Below are positions 43,823 to 53,122 of a stretch of DNA of 64,000 bases, in pieces. Position 1 is the first letter of the stretch, and the number at the start of each line of letters is the position of its first letter. The translations under genes and the position numbers were made by a program. The stretch is from Methyloversatilis sp. GTDB lineage: Bacteria > Pseudomonadota > Gammaproteobacteria > Burkholderiales > Rhodocyclaceae. The DNA lies in NCBI GenBank assembly GCA_017984755.1, contig JAGNYW010000010.1:23085-87084 (forward strand). The letters run 5' to 3'. The notes below the pieces were generated by a model. That model saw nothing but the letters and a program-made list of their open reading frames with translations, was not told the origin of the DNA and searched no databases.

Positions 43823-44434
43823 CTACTTCGCCGCACGCTCGCCGTGCACGACCTCGACCAGCTTGATCGCGAGCTGCTCCATCTCGATCACGAAGTCGTC
43901 GACACGGCCGCGGAAATAGCGATGGAAGATCAACGCCGGAATCGCGACCAGCAGGCCGAAGCCGGTGTTGTAGAGCGCGATCGAAATACCGCTTGCCAGT
44001 TGCTGCGGGTTGCTGCCGGTGGCCGTCTGCGACGCGAAGATTTCGATCATGCCGACCACCGTACCGAACAGCCCCATCAGCGGTGCTGCGGCGGCGATGG
44101 TGCCGAGCGTGGTGAGATAGCGTTCGAGTTGATGCGTCACCAGGCGCCCTTCTTCCTCGATCGCCTCCTTCATCACGTCGCGCGAACTGCCCACGTTGCG
44201 AAGCCCGGCTGCCAGCACGCGCCCGAGCGGCGAGTGCCCGCCGACGCGGCCTATCATGTCGCGGTCCGGCTGCTTGCCCTTCAGGTCGACGAGAATGGAG
44301 TCGAGCAGACCGGCGGGCACCACCTTGCTGCGCCGCAAGCTGGTCAGACGTTCGAAGATCAGCGCGAGCGCGATGATGGATGCCGCGATCAACGGCCAGA
44401 TCGGCCAGCCAGCCGCGCGGATGATGTCAAACAC
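43823..44434 (-). CDS. exbB: MotA/TolQ/ExbB-family proton-channel subunit
   Basis: 203 residues from GTG 44434. That start is chosen because GGGAG lies 5 bases upstream and the protein then begins VFDIIRAAGWPIWPL, the common ExbB start. An ATG five codons earlier (44449) has no ribosome-binding site. Three membrane helices and the conserved core TLGTIAAAAPLMGLFGTVVG are present. It forms the stator-like proton channel with the downstream ExbD. First gene of the long minus-strand run to hppA. Confidence 0.9.
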   Translation of the reverse strand: MFDIIRAAGWPIWPLIAASIIALALIFERLTSLRRSKVVPAGLLDSILVDLKGKQPDRDMIGRVGGHSPLGRVLAAGLRNVGSSRDVMKEAIEEEGRLVTHQLERYLTTLGTIAAAAPLMGLFGTVVGMIEIFASQTATGSNPQQLASGISIALYNTGFGLLVAIPALIFHRYFRGRVDDFVIEMEQLAIKLVEVVHGERAAK

Positions 44435-44537
44435 GTGCGCTCCCTTCATCGACAAGCGCCGCACTGTAGCTCGCGAGGACGGACGGGGCAACCCTGCGGG
44501 CACAGTACAATCACCGCACTCGTTGCCCGGTGGAAGG

Positions 44538-44546
44538 TTATCCACA
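44538..44546 (+). promoter_or_regulatory. consensus DnaA box (single)
   Basis: TTATCCACA at 44538-44546 matches the DnaA box exactly, followed by AATTGTGGAGAA, a weaker inverted copy. It lies between divergent exbB and xseA. Only this pair was seen, so it is a possible regulatory or titration site, not an origin. Confidence 0.5.
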
Positions 44547-44709
44547 GAAATTGTGGAGAACCGTGTGGGTAGCGGACGGATACCGGCGCAGAACCGCCGG
44601 CAGGCCGGCGTTTTTCTTGTCCCGATCAAAAATTGAGCTTCCATGACAGCATCTTCGCAGTATCTCCGACTCGCCACCGCAGCTGACCGGTGACTGAAAC
44701 CTTCACGGC

Positions 44710-46110
44710 ATGACACCCTCTTCCCTCGCCTTGGGCGTGGGCGCCGACTCGAGCGTTCCCGTCTCCGAACTCGTCAGGCGCGCCCGCCTGGAGCTCGAAC
44801 GCAGCTTCCCGGTGCTCTGGGTGAGCGGCGAGCTTTCGGGCGTGACACGTGCGGCGTCTGGCCACCTTTACTTCTCCCTGAAGGACGAAGCGGCGCAGGT
44901 GCGCTGCGTCATGTTCCGCAATCGCTGTCAGTTGCTGCCCTTCGAACCGAAGGCCGGCCTGCGGGTGGAAGTCCGGGCTCAGGTCTCGCTGTACGAGGCG
45001 CGCGGTGACTTCCAGCTCAATATCGACGCAATGCGCCAGGCGGGACCGGGCGCACTGCATGAGGCCTTCCTGCGGCTGAAGGCACGGCTCGACGCTGAGG
45101 GACTGTTCGATCCGGCGCGCAAGCGTGCCCTGCCGACGCTGCCGCTCGGCGTTGCCATCGTCACCTCGCTCAGCGGTGCCGCACTGCATGATGTACTGAG
45201 CACGCTGTCGCGACGGGCCCGACACATCGAGGTAACGGTGCTGCCCTGCCTGGTGCAGGGCGTCGACGCGCCGGCACAGATCGCAAAGGCAATCGCGCGG
45301 GCCGGTACATCCGGCTGCGACGTACTGATGGTGGTGCGCGGCGGAGGCTCGGCAGAAGATCTGAGCGCTTTCAACGACGAGCGCGTTGCGCGGGCGATCG
45401 CTGCGTGCCCGGTACCGGTGGTGACCGGCGTCGGACACGAAACCGATTTTTCAATCGCCGATTTCGTGTCCGACCTGCGTGCCGCGACGCCCACCGCGGC
45501 CGCCGAACTGGTGAGTGCGGGACACGTCGCAGCCGCGGCACGGCTGCTGGTGCTGGGGCGTCGTCTCGCACGCGCCACCCGCACCCGACTCGACACAGGT
45601 GGCCAGAAGCTCGACGACCTGTCGTCGCGGCTGAATCCGCCTGCACGCCAGCTGTTGCTGGCGCGCGAACGTCTGCACGGGCTCCACCGGCGCATGCGTC
45701 GTGCGTTTGAGGTACGCCGATCGCAGCAGGCCGGCCGGATCGGCGAACTGACCCTGTGCCTGCGCACGGCACGTCCGCAGCCGGACCGGAAGAAGGTGGT
45801 GCTGGATCACCTCCGCGAACGCCTGCGCACATCGATGTACCGCGTGCTTGAAACTGCGCGCCACAGAAGCGGTCTGAGCAGCGCGCAACTGGGACAGCTT
45901 GATCCGGCTGCGGTTCTGGCGCGCGGTTATGCCATCGTGCGTGATCGCGACGGGTACATCGTGCGAGACGCGGCCAACCTCGGCATCGGTCAGTCACTGC
46001 AGCTGCAGCTCGGGCGCGGTCGCGCCGAAGTCGAGGTCCGCCGCACCTGCCCCGAAGCGCCGGCGGATACCGCGGCGGAAGCATCACCGGATTCCGCAGA
46101 CCGGAAATGA
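44710..46110 (+). CDS. xseA: exodeoxyribonuclease VII large subunit
   Basis: 466 residues. With XseB it degrades single-stranded DNA to oligonucleotides. An N-terminal OB-fold (~15-110; LWVSGELSGVTRAASGHLYFSLKDEAAQVRC) precedes the catalytic domain with VAIVTSLSGAALHDVLSTLSRR, VMVVRGGGSAEDLSAFNDE and TGVGHETDFSIADFVSDLRA-type motifs, then a coiled-coil region and the terminal VLARGYAIV segment. The small subunit gene xseB is not adjacent. Confidence 0.96.
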   Translation: MTPSSLALGVGADSSVPVSELVRRARLELERSFPVLWVSGELSGVTRAASGHLYFSLKDEAAQVRCVMFRNRCQLLPFEPKAGLRVEVRAQVSLYEARGDFQLNIDAMRQAGPGALHEAFLRLKARLDAEGLFDPARKRALPTLPLGVAIVTSLSGAALHDVLSTLSRRARHIEVTVLPCLVQGVDAPAQIAKAIARAGTSGCDVLMVVRGGGSAEDLSAFNDERVARAIAACPVPVVTGVGHETDFSIADFVSDLRAATPTAAAELVSAGHVAAAARLLVLGRRLARATRTRLDTGGQKLDDLSSRLNPPARQLLLARERLHGLHRRMRRAFEVRRSQQAGRIGELTLCLRTARPQPDRKKVVLDHLRERLRTSMYRVLETARHRSGLSSAQLGQLDPAAVLARGYAIVRDRDGYIVRDAANLGIGQSLQLQLGRGRAEVEVRRTCPEAPADTAAEASPDSADRK

Positions 46111-46230
46111 TCGTGCTGAGGATCGTGCGGCGGATCGCACTGCGCTTTACTTGAATTTGCCTTGTGCTGGCAGTTTGGCGACCCTAAACTCATGCCCTTG
46201 GCCTTGAACCGAACCGACTGGGAGAACATC

Positions 46231-46818
46231 ATGGAACACACTTTGCCCCCGCTGCCTTACGCGCTCGACGCACTGGCACCGCACATTTCCCGCGAAACGC
46301 TTGAGTTCCATTACGGCAAGCACCACCAGACCTACGCCACGAACCTGAACAACCTGATCAAGGGCACCGAATTCGAAAGTCTTGACCTCGAAGCCATCGT
46401 GAAGAAGGCACCGGCCGGCGGCGTGTTCAACAATTCGGCCCAGGTCTGGAACCACAGTTTCTTCTGGAGCAGCATGAAGCCGGCAGGCGGTGGTGCCCCC
46501 ACGGGCGCACTGGCTGCAGCCATCGATGCCAAATGGGGCAGTTTCGATGAGTTCAAGAAGGCCTTCAAGGCATCGGCCGTCGGCAACTTCGGTTCGGGCT
46601 GGACCTGGCTGGTCAGGAAGCCGGATGGCTCGCTGGACATCGTCAACACCAGCGGAGCAGGCACCCCGCTGAATTCCGACGCCAAGCCGCTGCTGACCCT
46701 GGACGTCTGGGAACACGCCTACTACATCGACTACCGCAATCGCCGCCCGGACTTCGTGGACACCTTCCTCGCCAGCCTGGCGAACTGGGATTTCGCGGCC
46801 GCGAACTTCGCTTCCTGA
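46231..46818 (+). CDS. sodB: iron superoxide dismutase
   Basis: 195 residues, cytoplasmic; dismutates superoxide. Metal ligands appear in order: His in [12 protein letters not shown], His in QVWNHSFFW, Asp and His in [27 protein letters not shown] and the overall length agree with the Fe type, though Mn cannot be excluded. ATG 46231 has GGAG six bases upstream and starts [18 protein letters not shown], the normal N-terminus. Iron-dependent regulation is likely but no Fur site is evident. Confidence 0.96.
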   Translation: MEHTLPPLPYALDALAPHISRETLEFHYGKHHQTYATNLNNLIKGTEFESLDLEAIVKKAPAGGVFNNSAQVWNHSFFWSSMKPAGGGAPTGALAAAIDAKWGSFDEFKKAFKASAVGNFGSGWTWLVRKPDGSLDIVNTSGAGTPLNSDAKPLLTLDVWEHAYYIDYRNRRPDFVDTFLASLANWDFAAANFAS

Positions 46819-46959
46819 AAGTCCTGACCGGGCTCGGTCCGGTCGGAATCGCCGCAGCGCGCTGCCTCCTCCGGTTTCGTCCGGGCGACGCGGCGCGTTT
46901 TCATTGGTTCGCGGTGGACATGCACGAGCCGTCACTTCACAACAGCCAGGAGACCCGCC

Positions 46960-47349
46960 ATGCCGCAATGGAGAAAAGCCGGACCGAACGAGGCGTTCAC
47001 GCCGGAAGAGATCGACGCCCGCCTGAAGGCCGAATTGCCGAAATGGATGTACGAAGACGGCTGGATCCGGCGCAAGTACAGGACGAGCGGCTGGAAAGGC
47101 ACGCTGATGGTGGTCAACACGGTCGGTCACCTTGCCGAAGCGGCCTTTCATCACCCGGACATGGCTTTGTCGTACGCCTTCGTGATCGTGAAACTGGTCA
47201 ATCACGAAGCCAAGGGCGTGACCGAACGCGACTTCCAGCTGGCGAAGAAGATCGAAGAGGTCATCATGTGGCAGCCGGCGCTCGAAGAAGGTTCGGCGCT
47301 TGCCGGAACACCGGACGACCCGCGCTTCAAATACATCAAATACGACTGA
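46960..47349 (+). CDS. 4a-hydroxytetrahydrobiopterin dehydratase-like protein
   Basis: 129 residues. The pterin-4a-carbinolamine dehydratase signature region is present: EAAFHHPDMALSYAFVIVKL, with the paired His and the Pro-Asp that follow, then VTERDFQLAKKIEE. In classical use it recycles the pterin cofactor of phenylalanine hydroxylase; no hydroxylase gene is nearby. The next gene starts directly after the stop, so the two are co-transcribed. ATG 46960 keeps the full domain. Confidence 0.85.
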   Translation: MPQWRKAGPNEAFTPEEIDARLKAELPKWMYEDGWIRRKYRTSGWKGTLMVVNTVGHLAEAAFHHPDMALSYAFVIVKLVNHEAKGVTERDFQLAKKIEEVIMWQPALEEGSALAGTPDDPRFKYIKYD

Positions 47350-48486
47350 ATGGCGCTCGGAAATCTGCGCATCGAGCGGCATGCTGCCATGTCCGCCTTC
47401 GATGCAACGCAGTGGCAGGCGCTGGGCGACGGCCATGCAACGCTGGCATACGCGCTGCTCGACGCCTTCGAGCAGTCGGGATGCGTGTCGGCGGAAACCG
47501 GCTGGCAACCTGACCACATCGGCGTGTACCAAGACGACACGCTGATTGCGGCACTGCCCGGTTACCTGAAGACGCACAGCTACGGCGAGTACGTATTCGA
47601 CTGGGCGTGGGCCGAAGCACTGGAACGCAGCGGTCGCGACTACTATCCGAAGCTGCTGTGCGCAGTGCCCTTCACCCCGGTACCCGGCCCGCGTCTGCTG
47701 GCGCGCGACAACGACGCCCGGGTGCTGCTGCTCGACGCCTGGCTGTCGCATGCGCAAAGCAGCGGCGTGTCGTCGGCGCATCTGCTGTTTCCGGACACGG
47801 CGTCGCTCGACGCCTTGCGGGACCGGTCATTGCTGCTGCGCGAGTCGGTGCAGTTTCACTGGCACAACGCAGGCTATCCGGATTTCGAGGCTTTCCTCGC
47901 TTCACTGAGCCGCGACAAGCGCAAGAAGATCAGGCAGGAACGGCGTCGGGTGAGCGACGCCGGCATTTCGATGCGCCGCATCGAAGGCGCCGACATCACC
48001 GACGATGCGCTGGCCTTCTTCTTCGGCTGCTACCGCAACACCTATCTGGTGCGCGGGCAGCGCCCATACCTCAATCAGCGTTTCTTCGAACTGCTGCGCG
48101 AGCGCTTGCCGGAGTCGCTGATGCTCGTCGTGGCGTCGGAAGGCGGTCGCGACATCGCCTGCGCACTGAACCTGCGTGACCGGAACCGGATGTACGGGCG
48201 CTACTGGGGAGAGATCGAACATGTGCCATGCCTGCACTTCGAAGTCTGCTACCACCAGGGCATCGAATACGCGATCGAACAGGGACTGCAGGTTTTCGAG
48301 GGGGGCGCACAGGGGGCGCACAAGATGGCGCGCGGCTTCACCCCTGAACGCACGTGGTCGGCGCACTGGCTGCGGGACGAGGACTTTTCGGATGCCGTGG
48401 CGCGCTACCTGGAACGGGAGCGCGCCGGCATCATGCTGCACATCAGCGAACTGGAAGAGCACACGCCCTACCGGCAGGGCAGCTGA
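47350..48486 (+). CDS. GNAT/FemAB-like acyltransferase (COG3146 family)
   Basis: 378 residues with no membrane helix. It carries the conserved family pattern: LPGYLKTHSYGEYVFDWAWA, SRDKRKKIRQERRRV, GCYRNTYLVRGQRPYLNQRFFE, YGRYWGEIEHVPCLHFEVCY and the late FEGGAQGAHKMARGFTP. These proteins share the peptidyltransferase/GNAT fold of FemAB enzymes. Their substrate is unknown. It begins immediately after the pterin dehydratase stop, an arrangement suggesting coupled translation more than shared chemistry. Confidence 0.85.
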   Translation: MALGNLRIERHAAMSAFDATQWQALGDGHATLAYALLDAFEQSGCVSAETGWQPDHIGVYQDDTLIAALPGYLKTHSYGEYVFDWAWAEALERSGRDYYPKLLCAVPFTPVPGPRLLARDNDARVLLLDAWLSHAQSSGVSSAHLLFPDTASLDALRDRSLLLRESVQFHWHNAGYPDFEAFLASLSRDKRKKIRQERRRVSDAGISMRRIEGADITDDALAFFFGCYRNTYLVRGQRPYLNQRFFELLRERLPESLMLVVASEGGRDIACALNLRDRNRMYGRYWGEIEHVPCLHFEVCYHQGIEYAIEQGLQVFEGGAQGAHKMARGFTPERTWSAHWLRDEDFSDAVARYLERERAGIMLHISELEEHTPYRQGS

Positions 48487-48501
48487 GCGTGCGCCGAAAT
48501 C

Positions 48502-49050
48502 TCAGAATGCGGGCTTTTCCGCTGCCTTCAGGTAAGTATCGACACCCGCCATGATTTCGCGCTTTGCGTCCTCGATGTCGCCCCAGCCCTGAACCTTCAC
48601 GAACTTGCCGGGTTCCAGATCCTTGTAATGCTCGAAGAAGTGCGAGATCTGGTCGAGCAGAATCTGCGGCAGGTCGCGCGGGCTCTGCACCGAGCGATAC
48701 ATCGGCGTGAGCTTGTCCACCGGCACGGCCAGCAGCTTCGCGTCTTCGCCCGCCTCGTCGACCATCTTCAGCATGCCGATCGGACGGCAGCGCACGACCA
48801 CACCCGGCGGCAGCGCGAACTGGGCCAGCACCAGCACATCGACCGGATCGCCGTCACCGGCGATGGTGTGCGGGATGTAGCCGTAGTTGCACGGGTAGTG
48901 CATCGCGGTCGACATGAAGCGGTCGACGAACACTGCGCCGGACTCCTTGTCGACCTCGTACTTGACCGGGTCTGAATGCATCGGGATTTCGATGACCACA
49001 TTGAAATCGTTGGGCAGATCCTTGCCCGACGGAACTCTATCCAGACCCAT
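48502..49050 (-). CDS. ppa: inorganic pyrophosphatase (family I, soluble)
   Basis: 182 residues. Hydrolyses PPi to phosphate in the cytoplasm. Family I residues are visible: [41 protein letters not shown] with the metal-binding aspartates, and KLLAVPVDK. It competes for PPi with the H+-pyrophosphatase and PPi-phosphofructokinase encoded 8-12 kb away. Single gene, converging with the GNAT gene. Confidence 0.96.
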   Translation of the reverse strand: MGLDRVPSGKDLPNDFNVVIEIPMHSDPVKYEVDKESGAVFVDRFMSTAMHYPCNYGYIPHTIAGDGDPVDVLVLAQFALPPGVVVRCRPIGMLKMVDEAGEDAKLLAVPVDKLTPMYRSVQSPRDLPQILLDQISHFFEHYKDLEPGKFVKVQGWGDIEDAKREIMAGVDTYLKAAEKPAF

Positions 49051-49276
49051 GTCTCGCTCCTTGTGAAAAGCCCATGATTATATAGATTGTTGCAGCGCAA
49101 CAGAAGCTGTTGTTCTGCAGTACGCGCAGTGTCACATGGGCCGCCGATGAAAAGCCGCTGCGACGACATGGCAAGGTTCATGACATTCCGCGCGGCAGCA
49201 TCGCGCACACCGCACAGCGGGCCACCCGGCATGGCCGACATTGCCACCGGCGCTGTCGGAACGGATGCCGGGACGC

Positions 49277-49325
49277 TTGACAGTGCGCATTGACTCTGTA
49301 TTAATACGAACCATTCTCATTCTTA
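49277..49325 (+). promoter_or_regulatory. hemP promoter with Fur-box-like operator
   Basis: TTGACA (49277-49282) and TATTAA (49299-49304) are 16 bp apart. Overlapping and following the -10 is AATACGAACCATTCTCATTC (49303-49322), similar to Fur sites built from NATWAT-type hexamers. Iron repression of hemP-bfd is expected. Confidence 0.6.
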
Positions 49326-49338
49326 TCCCTACTTCCGA

Positions 49339-49524
49339 ATGAACTCCGCAGCTTCATCACCCGGGGAGGTGCCGGCGGCGACCGCAACGACGCCGCCAGT
49401 CGAACCACCGGTGCTCGACTCCGTGCAGCTGCTGGGCGGGCGCAAGCAGATCGCCATCCTTCACGACGGTGAAACCTATTCGTTGCGGCTCACGCGCAAC
49501 GGCAAACTGATCCTGACCAAGTAG
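49339..49524 (+). CDS. hemP: hemin uptake protein HemP
   Basis: 61 residues. A Pro/Ala-rich N-terminus is followed by the conserved HemP core VQLLGGRKQIAILHDGETYS, LRLTRNGKLILTK. HemP is linked to haem uptake and iron-responsive expression in betaproteobacteria; its molecular role is unclear. It is followed after 7 bp by bfd and preceded by a Fur-like promoter. Confidence 0.9.
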   Translation: MNSAASSPGEVPAATATTPPVEPPVLDSVQLLGGRKQIAILHDGETYSLRLTRNGKLILTK

Positions 49525-49531
49525 GCCAGCC

Positions 49532-49747
49532 ATGTACATCTGTTTGTGCGAACCGGTGACCGACCGGGACATCAGGACTGCAGTGCAGACAGGCTGCCGC
49601 AATCTGCGCGAAGTGGCGGGTCAGCTGGGTTGCTGCCGTGACTGCGGCCGATGCGTACGCGCGGCCAAGGAAGTGATCGATATCGAGCGTGCGGGGCTGC
49701 GGGCAAACGCCGCCGCTACGGCACACCCCGATGCGTGCGCGGCGTGA
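49532..49747 (+). CDS. bfd: bacterioferritin-associated ferredoxin
   Basis: 71 residues with four [2Fe-2S] ligands: CLC near the start and CCRDCGRC near 34-41. Bfd binds bacterioferritin and passes electrons to its haem to release stored iron. It lies between hemP (7 bp) and bfr (88 bp). Its coupling to the Fur-type promoter makes it a low-iron gene, which suits iron release. Confidence 0.92.
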   Translation: MYICLCEPVTDRDIRTAVQTGCRNLREVAGQLGCCRDCGRCVRAAKEVIDIERAGLRANAAATAHPDACAA

Positions 49748-49835
49748 TTGACGCTGTGCAACATGAATCGCTTCGGCCGCCTAGAATGAATGCAGGCGTC
49801 ACTGTCGTGACACCGCCTGATCAGGAGATATTCAC

Positions 49836-50315
49836 ATGAAGGGCGACAAGAAGGTTCTGCAGTTTCTGAACAAGCAGCTGGTCAATGAGCTGACCGCAAT
49901 CAACCAGTACTTCCTGCATGGACGCATGTACAAGAACTGGGGCCTCAAGCAACTGGCCGACCACGAACATCACGAGTCGATCGAGGAAATGAAGCACGCG
50001 GACGCGCTGATCGAACGCATCCTGATGCTGGAAGGCCTGCCCAATCTTCAGGATCTGCACAAGCTGCTGATCGGCGAGAACGTGCCCGAAATGCTCGCTT
50101 GCGACCTGAAGCTCGAACACGTTTCGCACACGACCCTGAAAGAAGCGATCGCCTGCAGCGAAACATCGGGCGACTACGTCTCGCGCGACCTGTTCCGGCA
50201 GATCCTCGCAGATACGGAAGAACACATCGACTGGCTGGAAACCCAGCTGGACCTGATCGAGAAGATGGGTCTGCAGAACTACACGCAGTCTGCCATGGGT
50301 GAGATCGGCGGCTGA
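49836..50315 (+). CDS. bfr: bacterioferritin
   Basis: 159 residues, four-helix bundle that assembles as a 24-mer to store iron. Ferroxidase ligands lie in [40 protein letters not shown] and [18 protein letters not shown]; the haem-ligating Met is in EEMKHAD-type context (IEEMKHA). AGGAG lies 7 bases before the ATG. TAGAAT (49781-49786) could be a -10 of its own promoter, without a clear -35. Confidence 0.95.
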   Translation: MKGDKKVLQFLNKQLVNELTAINQYFLHGRMYKNWGLKQLADHEHHESIEEMKHADALIERILMLEGLPNLQDLHKLLIGENVPEMLACDLKLEHVSHTTLKEAIACSETSGDYVSRDLFRQILADTEEHIDWLETQLDLIEKMGLQNYTQSAMGEIGG

Positions 50316-50581
50316 TTCAAGGCCGGCGATCGAACCGGATGAGGGCGGGCATCACCTTATCGGGGGCCGGACGGCTATCGGAGTCCTTGCTCCGGGGCCG
50401 GCCGTCTGCCGAACGAATTCATCTGCTCATCTGCCTGTTTCAGCATCCCGTTCATTGCTGCACGCGCATTGCACCCGGTTTTCGAAACAAATTTGCCTAC
50501 CTGCCCGATGCCCGCCGTCACCGCAGCACTTCCGACACTGTGCCCAACGACTTCGCACCCGCTGCTCCATGGAGCAGCGCA

Positions 50582-51355
50582 ATGAACAGCCCTGCGCTGG
50601 CTGACTGGCCCGTCCTGTCGACGCCCCGGCAGGCGATGCCGCGCATTACCGCATTCAACCCCGGCCGCACCGGCTTTCCGCTGCGCGCATTCGCACTGTG
50701 CGGTGCCGTCCTGCTGCACCTTCTGGTGCTACTCTGGGCCACGCAATTGGAGTCGCCCGCAGCCGTCGAGCCTGTGACGCTGCTGCAGGCCTCACTCATC
50801 GCTCCGGCACCGTTGCCGGAGCCCGCACGCGAAACACCGCGGGTCGAGCCCCTCCCCGCGCAGAAGCCGAAGCAGCCGTTGCCCCGACGCGAGGCGCCGG
50901 CACCGCCCCGGCTGACAAGCACGGAGAATGCGCCTGCCGCCTTCAATGTCCCGCTGCAGAACACATCACCCGCCGAGCCGGCTCCCATCGAGTCGACCGT
51001 TTCGACCACGCCGTCGCCAGCCGCCTCACCTGCTCAAAACCAGGCCGACAACCGGGCCGATGCCATTCCGCAGACTCCGCCGAAATTCGACGCGGCTTAT
51101 CTGCTGAACCCGAAGCCGGCCTACCCGTCCATGTCCAGGCGGCTGGGCGAGGAAGGCCGGGTCATGCTGTGGGTCATGGTGGAAGCGGACGGCGTGCCGT
51201 CGAAGGTCGAGATCAGAACCAGCAGCGGACACGCACGTCTTGATCAGGCCGCGGTCGATGCTGTGCGCAACTGGAAATTCGTTCCGGCGCGGCGGGGCAG
51301 CGAGCCCGTCAGCGCACCGGTGGTCGTACCGCTGAGTTTCGCGCTGCCCCGCTGA
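50582..51355 (+). CDS. tonB: TonB energy-transducing protein
   Basis: 257 residues. A membrane anchor (~38-55; LCGAVLLHLLVLLWAT) with the conserved His is followed by a Pro-rich periplasmic spacer (~70-165) and a TonB C-terminal domain (~170-257; KPAYPSMSRRLGEEGRVMLWVMVEADG, SGHARLDQAAVDAVRNWKFVPARRG). ATG 50582 has GGAG seven bases upstream. It leads a tonB-exbB-exbD set that energises outer-membrane receptors such as the one at 56217. Confidence 0.93.
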   Translation: MNSPALADWPVLSTPRQAMPRITAFNPGRTGFPLRAFALCGAVLLHLLVLLWATQLESPAAVEPVTLLQASLIAPAPLPEPARETPRVEPLPAQKPKQPLPRREAPAPPRLTSTENAPAAFNVPLQNTSPAEPAPIESTVSTTPSPAASPAQNQADNRADAIPQTPPKFDAAYLLNPKPAYPSMSRRLGEEGRVMLWVMVEADGVPSKVEIRTSSGHARLDQAAVDAVRNWKFVPARRGSEPVSAPVVVPLSFALPR

Positions 51356-51432
51356 TTTGACCCCGGACGCGGCTGGCGTACACTGCGCGGCGACCGATTT
51401 TTTGTTTCAGGCTTCAATCCGGAGAATGCTTA

Positions 51433-52203
51433 ATGAATGAGTCACTTGGCTTTGCGCACTTCCTGTCGAACGCTGACGGGGTTGCGATCACGATCGTCGT
51501 GTTGATGGCGCTTGCGTCCATCGGCACATGGTTCTTCATCGTGCTCAAGGGCATCGTCGCCATGCGCCAGCGCAGCGCCAGCAGCCGTTTTCTCGACCGC
51601 TTCTGGAATGCATCCTCCCTGGAAGACGTGGCGCGCGACATGCGGACGAACGGCGTGACCGATCCGTTTTCGCACCTTGTTCATGAAGGATTCAGCGCGA
51701 TCGAAACCCTGGGCAACGGCAAGGCCGGTGCGCGCGGTCTCATCGCCACCGGCAGCGCCGACGAATTTCTGACCCGCGCACTGAAGCGCTCGATCGAACG
51801 CGACCGCAGCCGCATGGAATACGGCCAGACCTTCCTGGCCTCCGTTGCGTCGAGCGCGCCCTTCATCGGCCTGCTCGGCACTGTCTGGGGCATCTACCAC
51901 GCATTGCTGGCGATCGGCATGTCGGGCCAGGGCACGCTGGACAAGGTAGCCGGCCCGGTAGGCGAGGCGCTGATCATGACCGCCATCGGTCTGGCGACTG
52001 CCATTCCGGCAGCACTCGCGTTCAATTTCTTCGCGCGCTCCACCCGCAACGTGCTTGCCGAACTGAACAGCTTCGCGCACGACGTGTTCGTGATGCTCTC
52101 GACCGGCATCAAGGACAGCGGTTCGAATGATCCGAAGGCGACCGGCGACCGCGTGCTGTCCCTGGTCGAGCACGGCCGCACGGCCGCGCGTCCGGCGCAC
52201 TGA
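51433..52203 (+). CDS. exbB: ExbB proton-channel subunit of the TonB system
   Basis: 256 residues, three membrane helices. The conserved core FLASVASSAPFIGLLGTVWGI and the GPVGEALIMTAIGLATAIPAALAFNF region are typical of ExbB. It works with TonB and ExbD to use the proton gradient for active uptake across the outer membrane. The gene is 77 bp after tonB and 14 bp before exbD. Confidence 0.94.
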   Translation: MNESLGFAHFLSNADGVAITIVVLMALASIGTWFFIVLKGIVAMRQRSASSRFLDRFWNASSLEDVARDMRTNGVTDPFSHLVHEGFSAIETLGNGKAGARGLIATGSADEFLTRALKRSIERDRSRMEYGQTFLASVASSAPFIGLLGTVWGIYHALLAIGMSGQGTLDKVAGPVGEALIMTAIGLATAIPAALAFNFFARSTRNVLAELNSFAHDVFVMLSTGIKDSGSNDPKATGDRVLSLVEHGRTAARPAH

Positions 52204-52217
52204 ACGGAGGCACGATC

Positions 52218-52634
52218 ATGGCCTTTGCAAGCTTCGAACAGGATGACGACGGACCGATGGCGGAAATCAACATGATTCCGCTGATCGACGTGATGCTCGT
52301 GCTGCTGATCATCTTCATGGTAACGGCACCGCTGCTGACGCACGCGGTCAAGGTCGATCTGCCCAAGGAGTCGACGATCGCGAACGAACTTCCGCCGGAG
52401 AACATCCAGATCGCGATCGGTCCGGATGAACAACTGTACTGGTCGGGAGAAAAGATCGATCGGGACACGCTCAAACAGCGTCTGCAGGAGGCCGCCGCAC
52501 GCGACAAGACGGCGGAGATCCAGTTGCGTGCCGACCAGAACGTGCCCTACCGCTCGGTCGCCCACGTGATGAGTGAAGCGGCACGCCTCGGCCTCACCCG
52601 AATCGGCTTCGTCACCGACCCATCAGCGAAATAG
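52218..52634 (+). CDS. exbD: ExbD proton-channel subunit of the TonB system
   Basis: 138 residues. One membrane helix (MIPLIDVMLVLLIIFMVTAP) contains the essential Asp, followed by a periplasmic domain (~45-138; RADQNVPYRSVAHVMSEAARLG). Third gene of tonB-exbB-exbD, ended by a good terminator 45 bp downstream. Confidence 0.95.
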   Translation: MAFASFEQDDDGPMAEINMIPLIDVMLVLLIIFMVTAPLLTHAVKVDLPKESTIANELPPENIQIAIGPDEQLYWSGEKIDRDTLKQRLQEAAARDKTAEIQLRADQNVPYRSVAHVMSEAARLGLTRIGFVTDPSAK

Positions 52635-52640
52635 GGGCGG

Positions 52641-52706
52641 TCACGCAGACGACTGCGTGACCCGCCAACCCGATGATGAAACCGCCCGACCGGGCGGTTT
52701 TTTTTC
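52641..52706 (+). terminator. terminator of the tonB-exbB-exbD operon
   Basis: TCACGCAG-ACGA-CTGCGTGA (52641-52660) is a small hairpin. It is followed by AACCGCCC-GA-CCGGGCGGTT with a run of eight T (52679-52706), a classic intrinsic terminator. Confidence 0.9.
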
Positions 52707-53122
52707 GCATGTCACGAAGGCAATGTGCGACAAACGCGTATTGCCGCGCCCCTCTGCATGGGAGAACGACCACCCAGTCATGCAGTGAATTTCATATTCA
52801 CGACCAATGGACCCGGTGACAGAATCGTCGTGCGGCAGATGTGTCGATCCGGCTGTCGTTTCAGCCATGAACAGAGAGGTGCCCCGTAACTGGACACCGC
52901 GCACCGCGCTTCAGCGCACGGCGTGGAAACCCCGAACCCGGAATCCGACGGCGTCGCGGCAGGACCGCTGGACAAACATGTGCACGGAAGCAGTGGCGCG
53001 ATTCTTGCTTGAAAATGGCCTCCGGCATACCGAGGGAGTTCCGGTATCGCCGATGCAGGTATCCGAACACGGTCACACAGGGATGAGCCGATGTACCCGA
53101 ATCGATTTTCGAGAACCTGACC
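52707..53122 (+). other. 416-bp gap without a supported gene
   Basis: No frame has a convincing start or domain. It contains a GC drop near 52780-52810 (TGAATTTCATATTCACGACC) and a short inverted repeat CATACCGAGGGAGTTCCGGTATCG near 53026-53050. Nothing else was seen. Confidence 0.35.
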
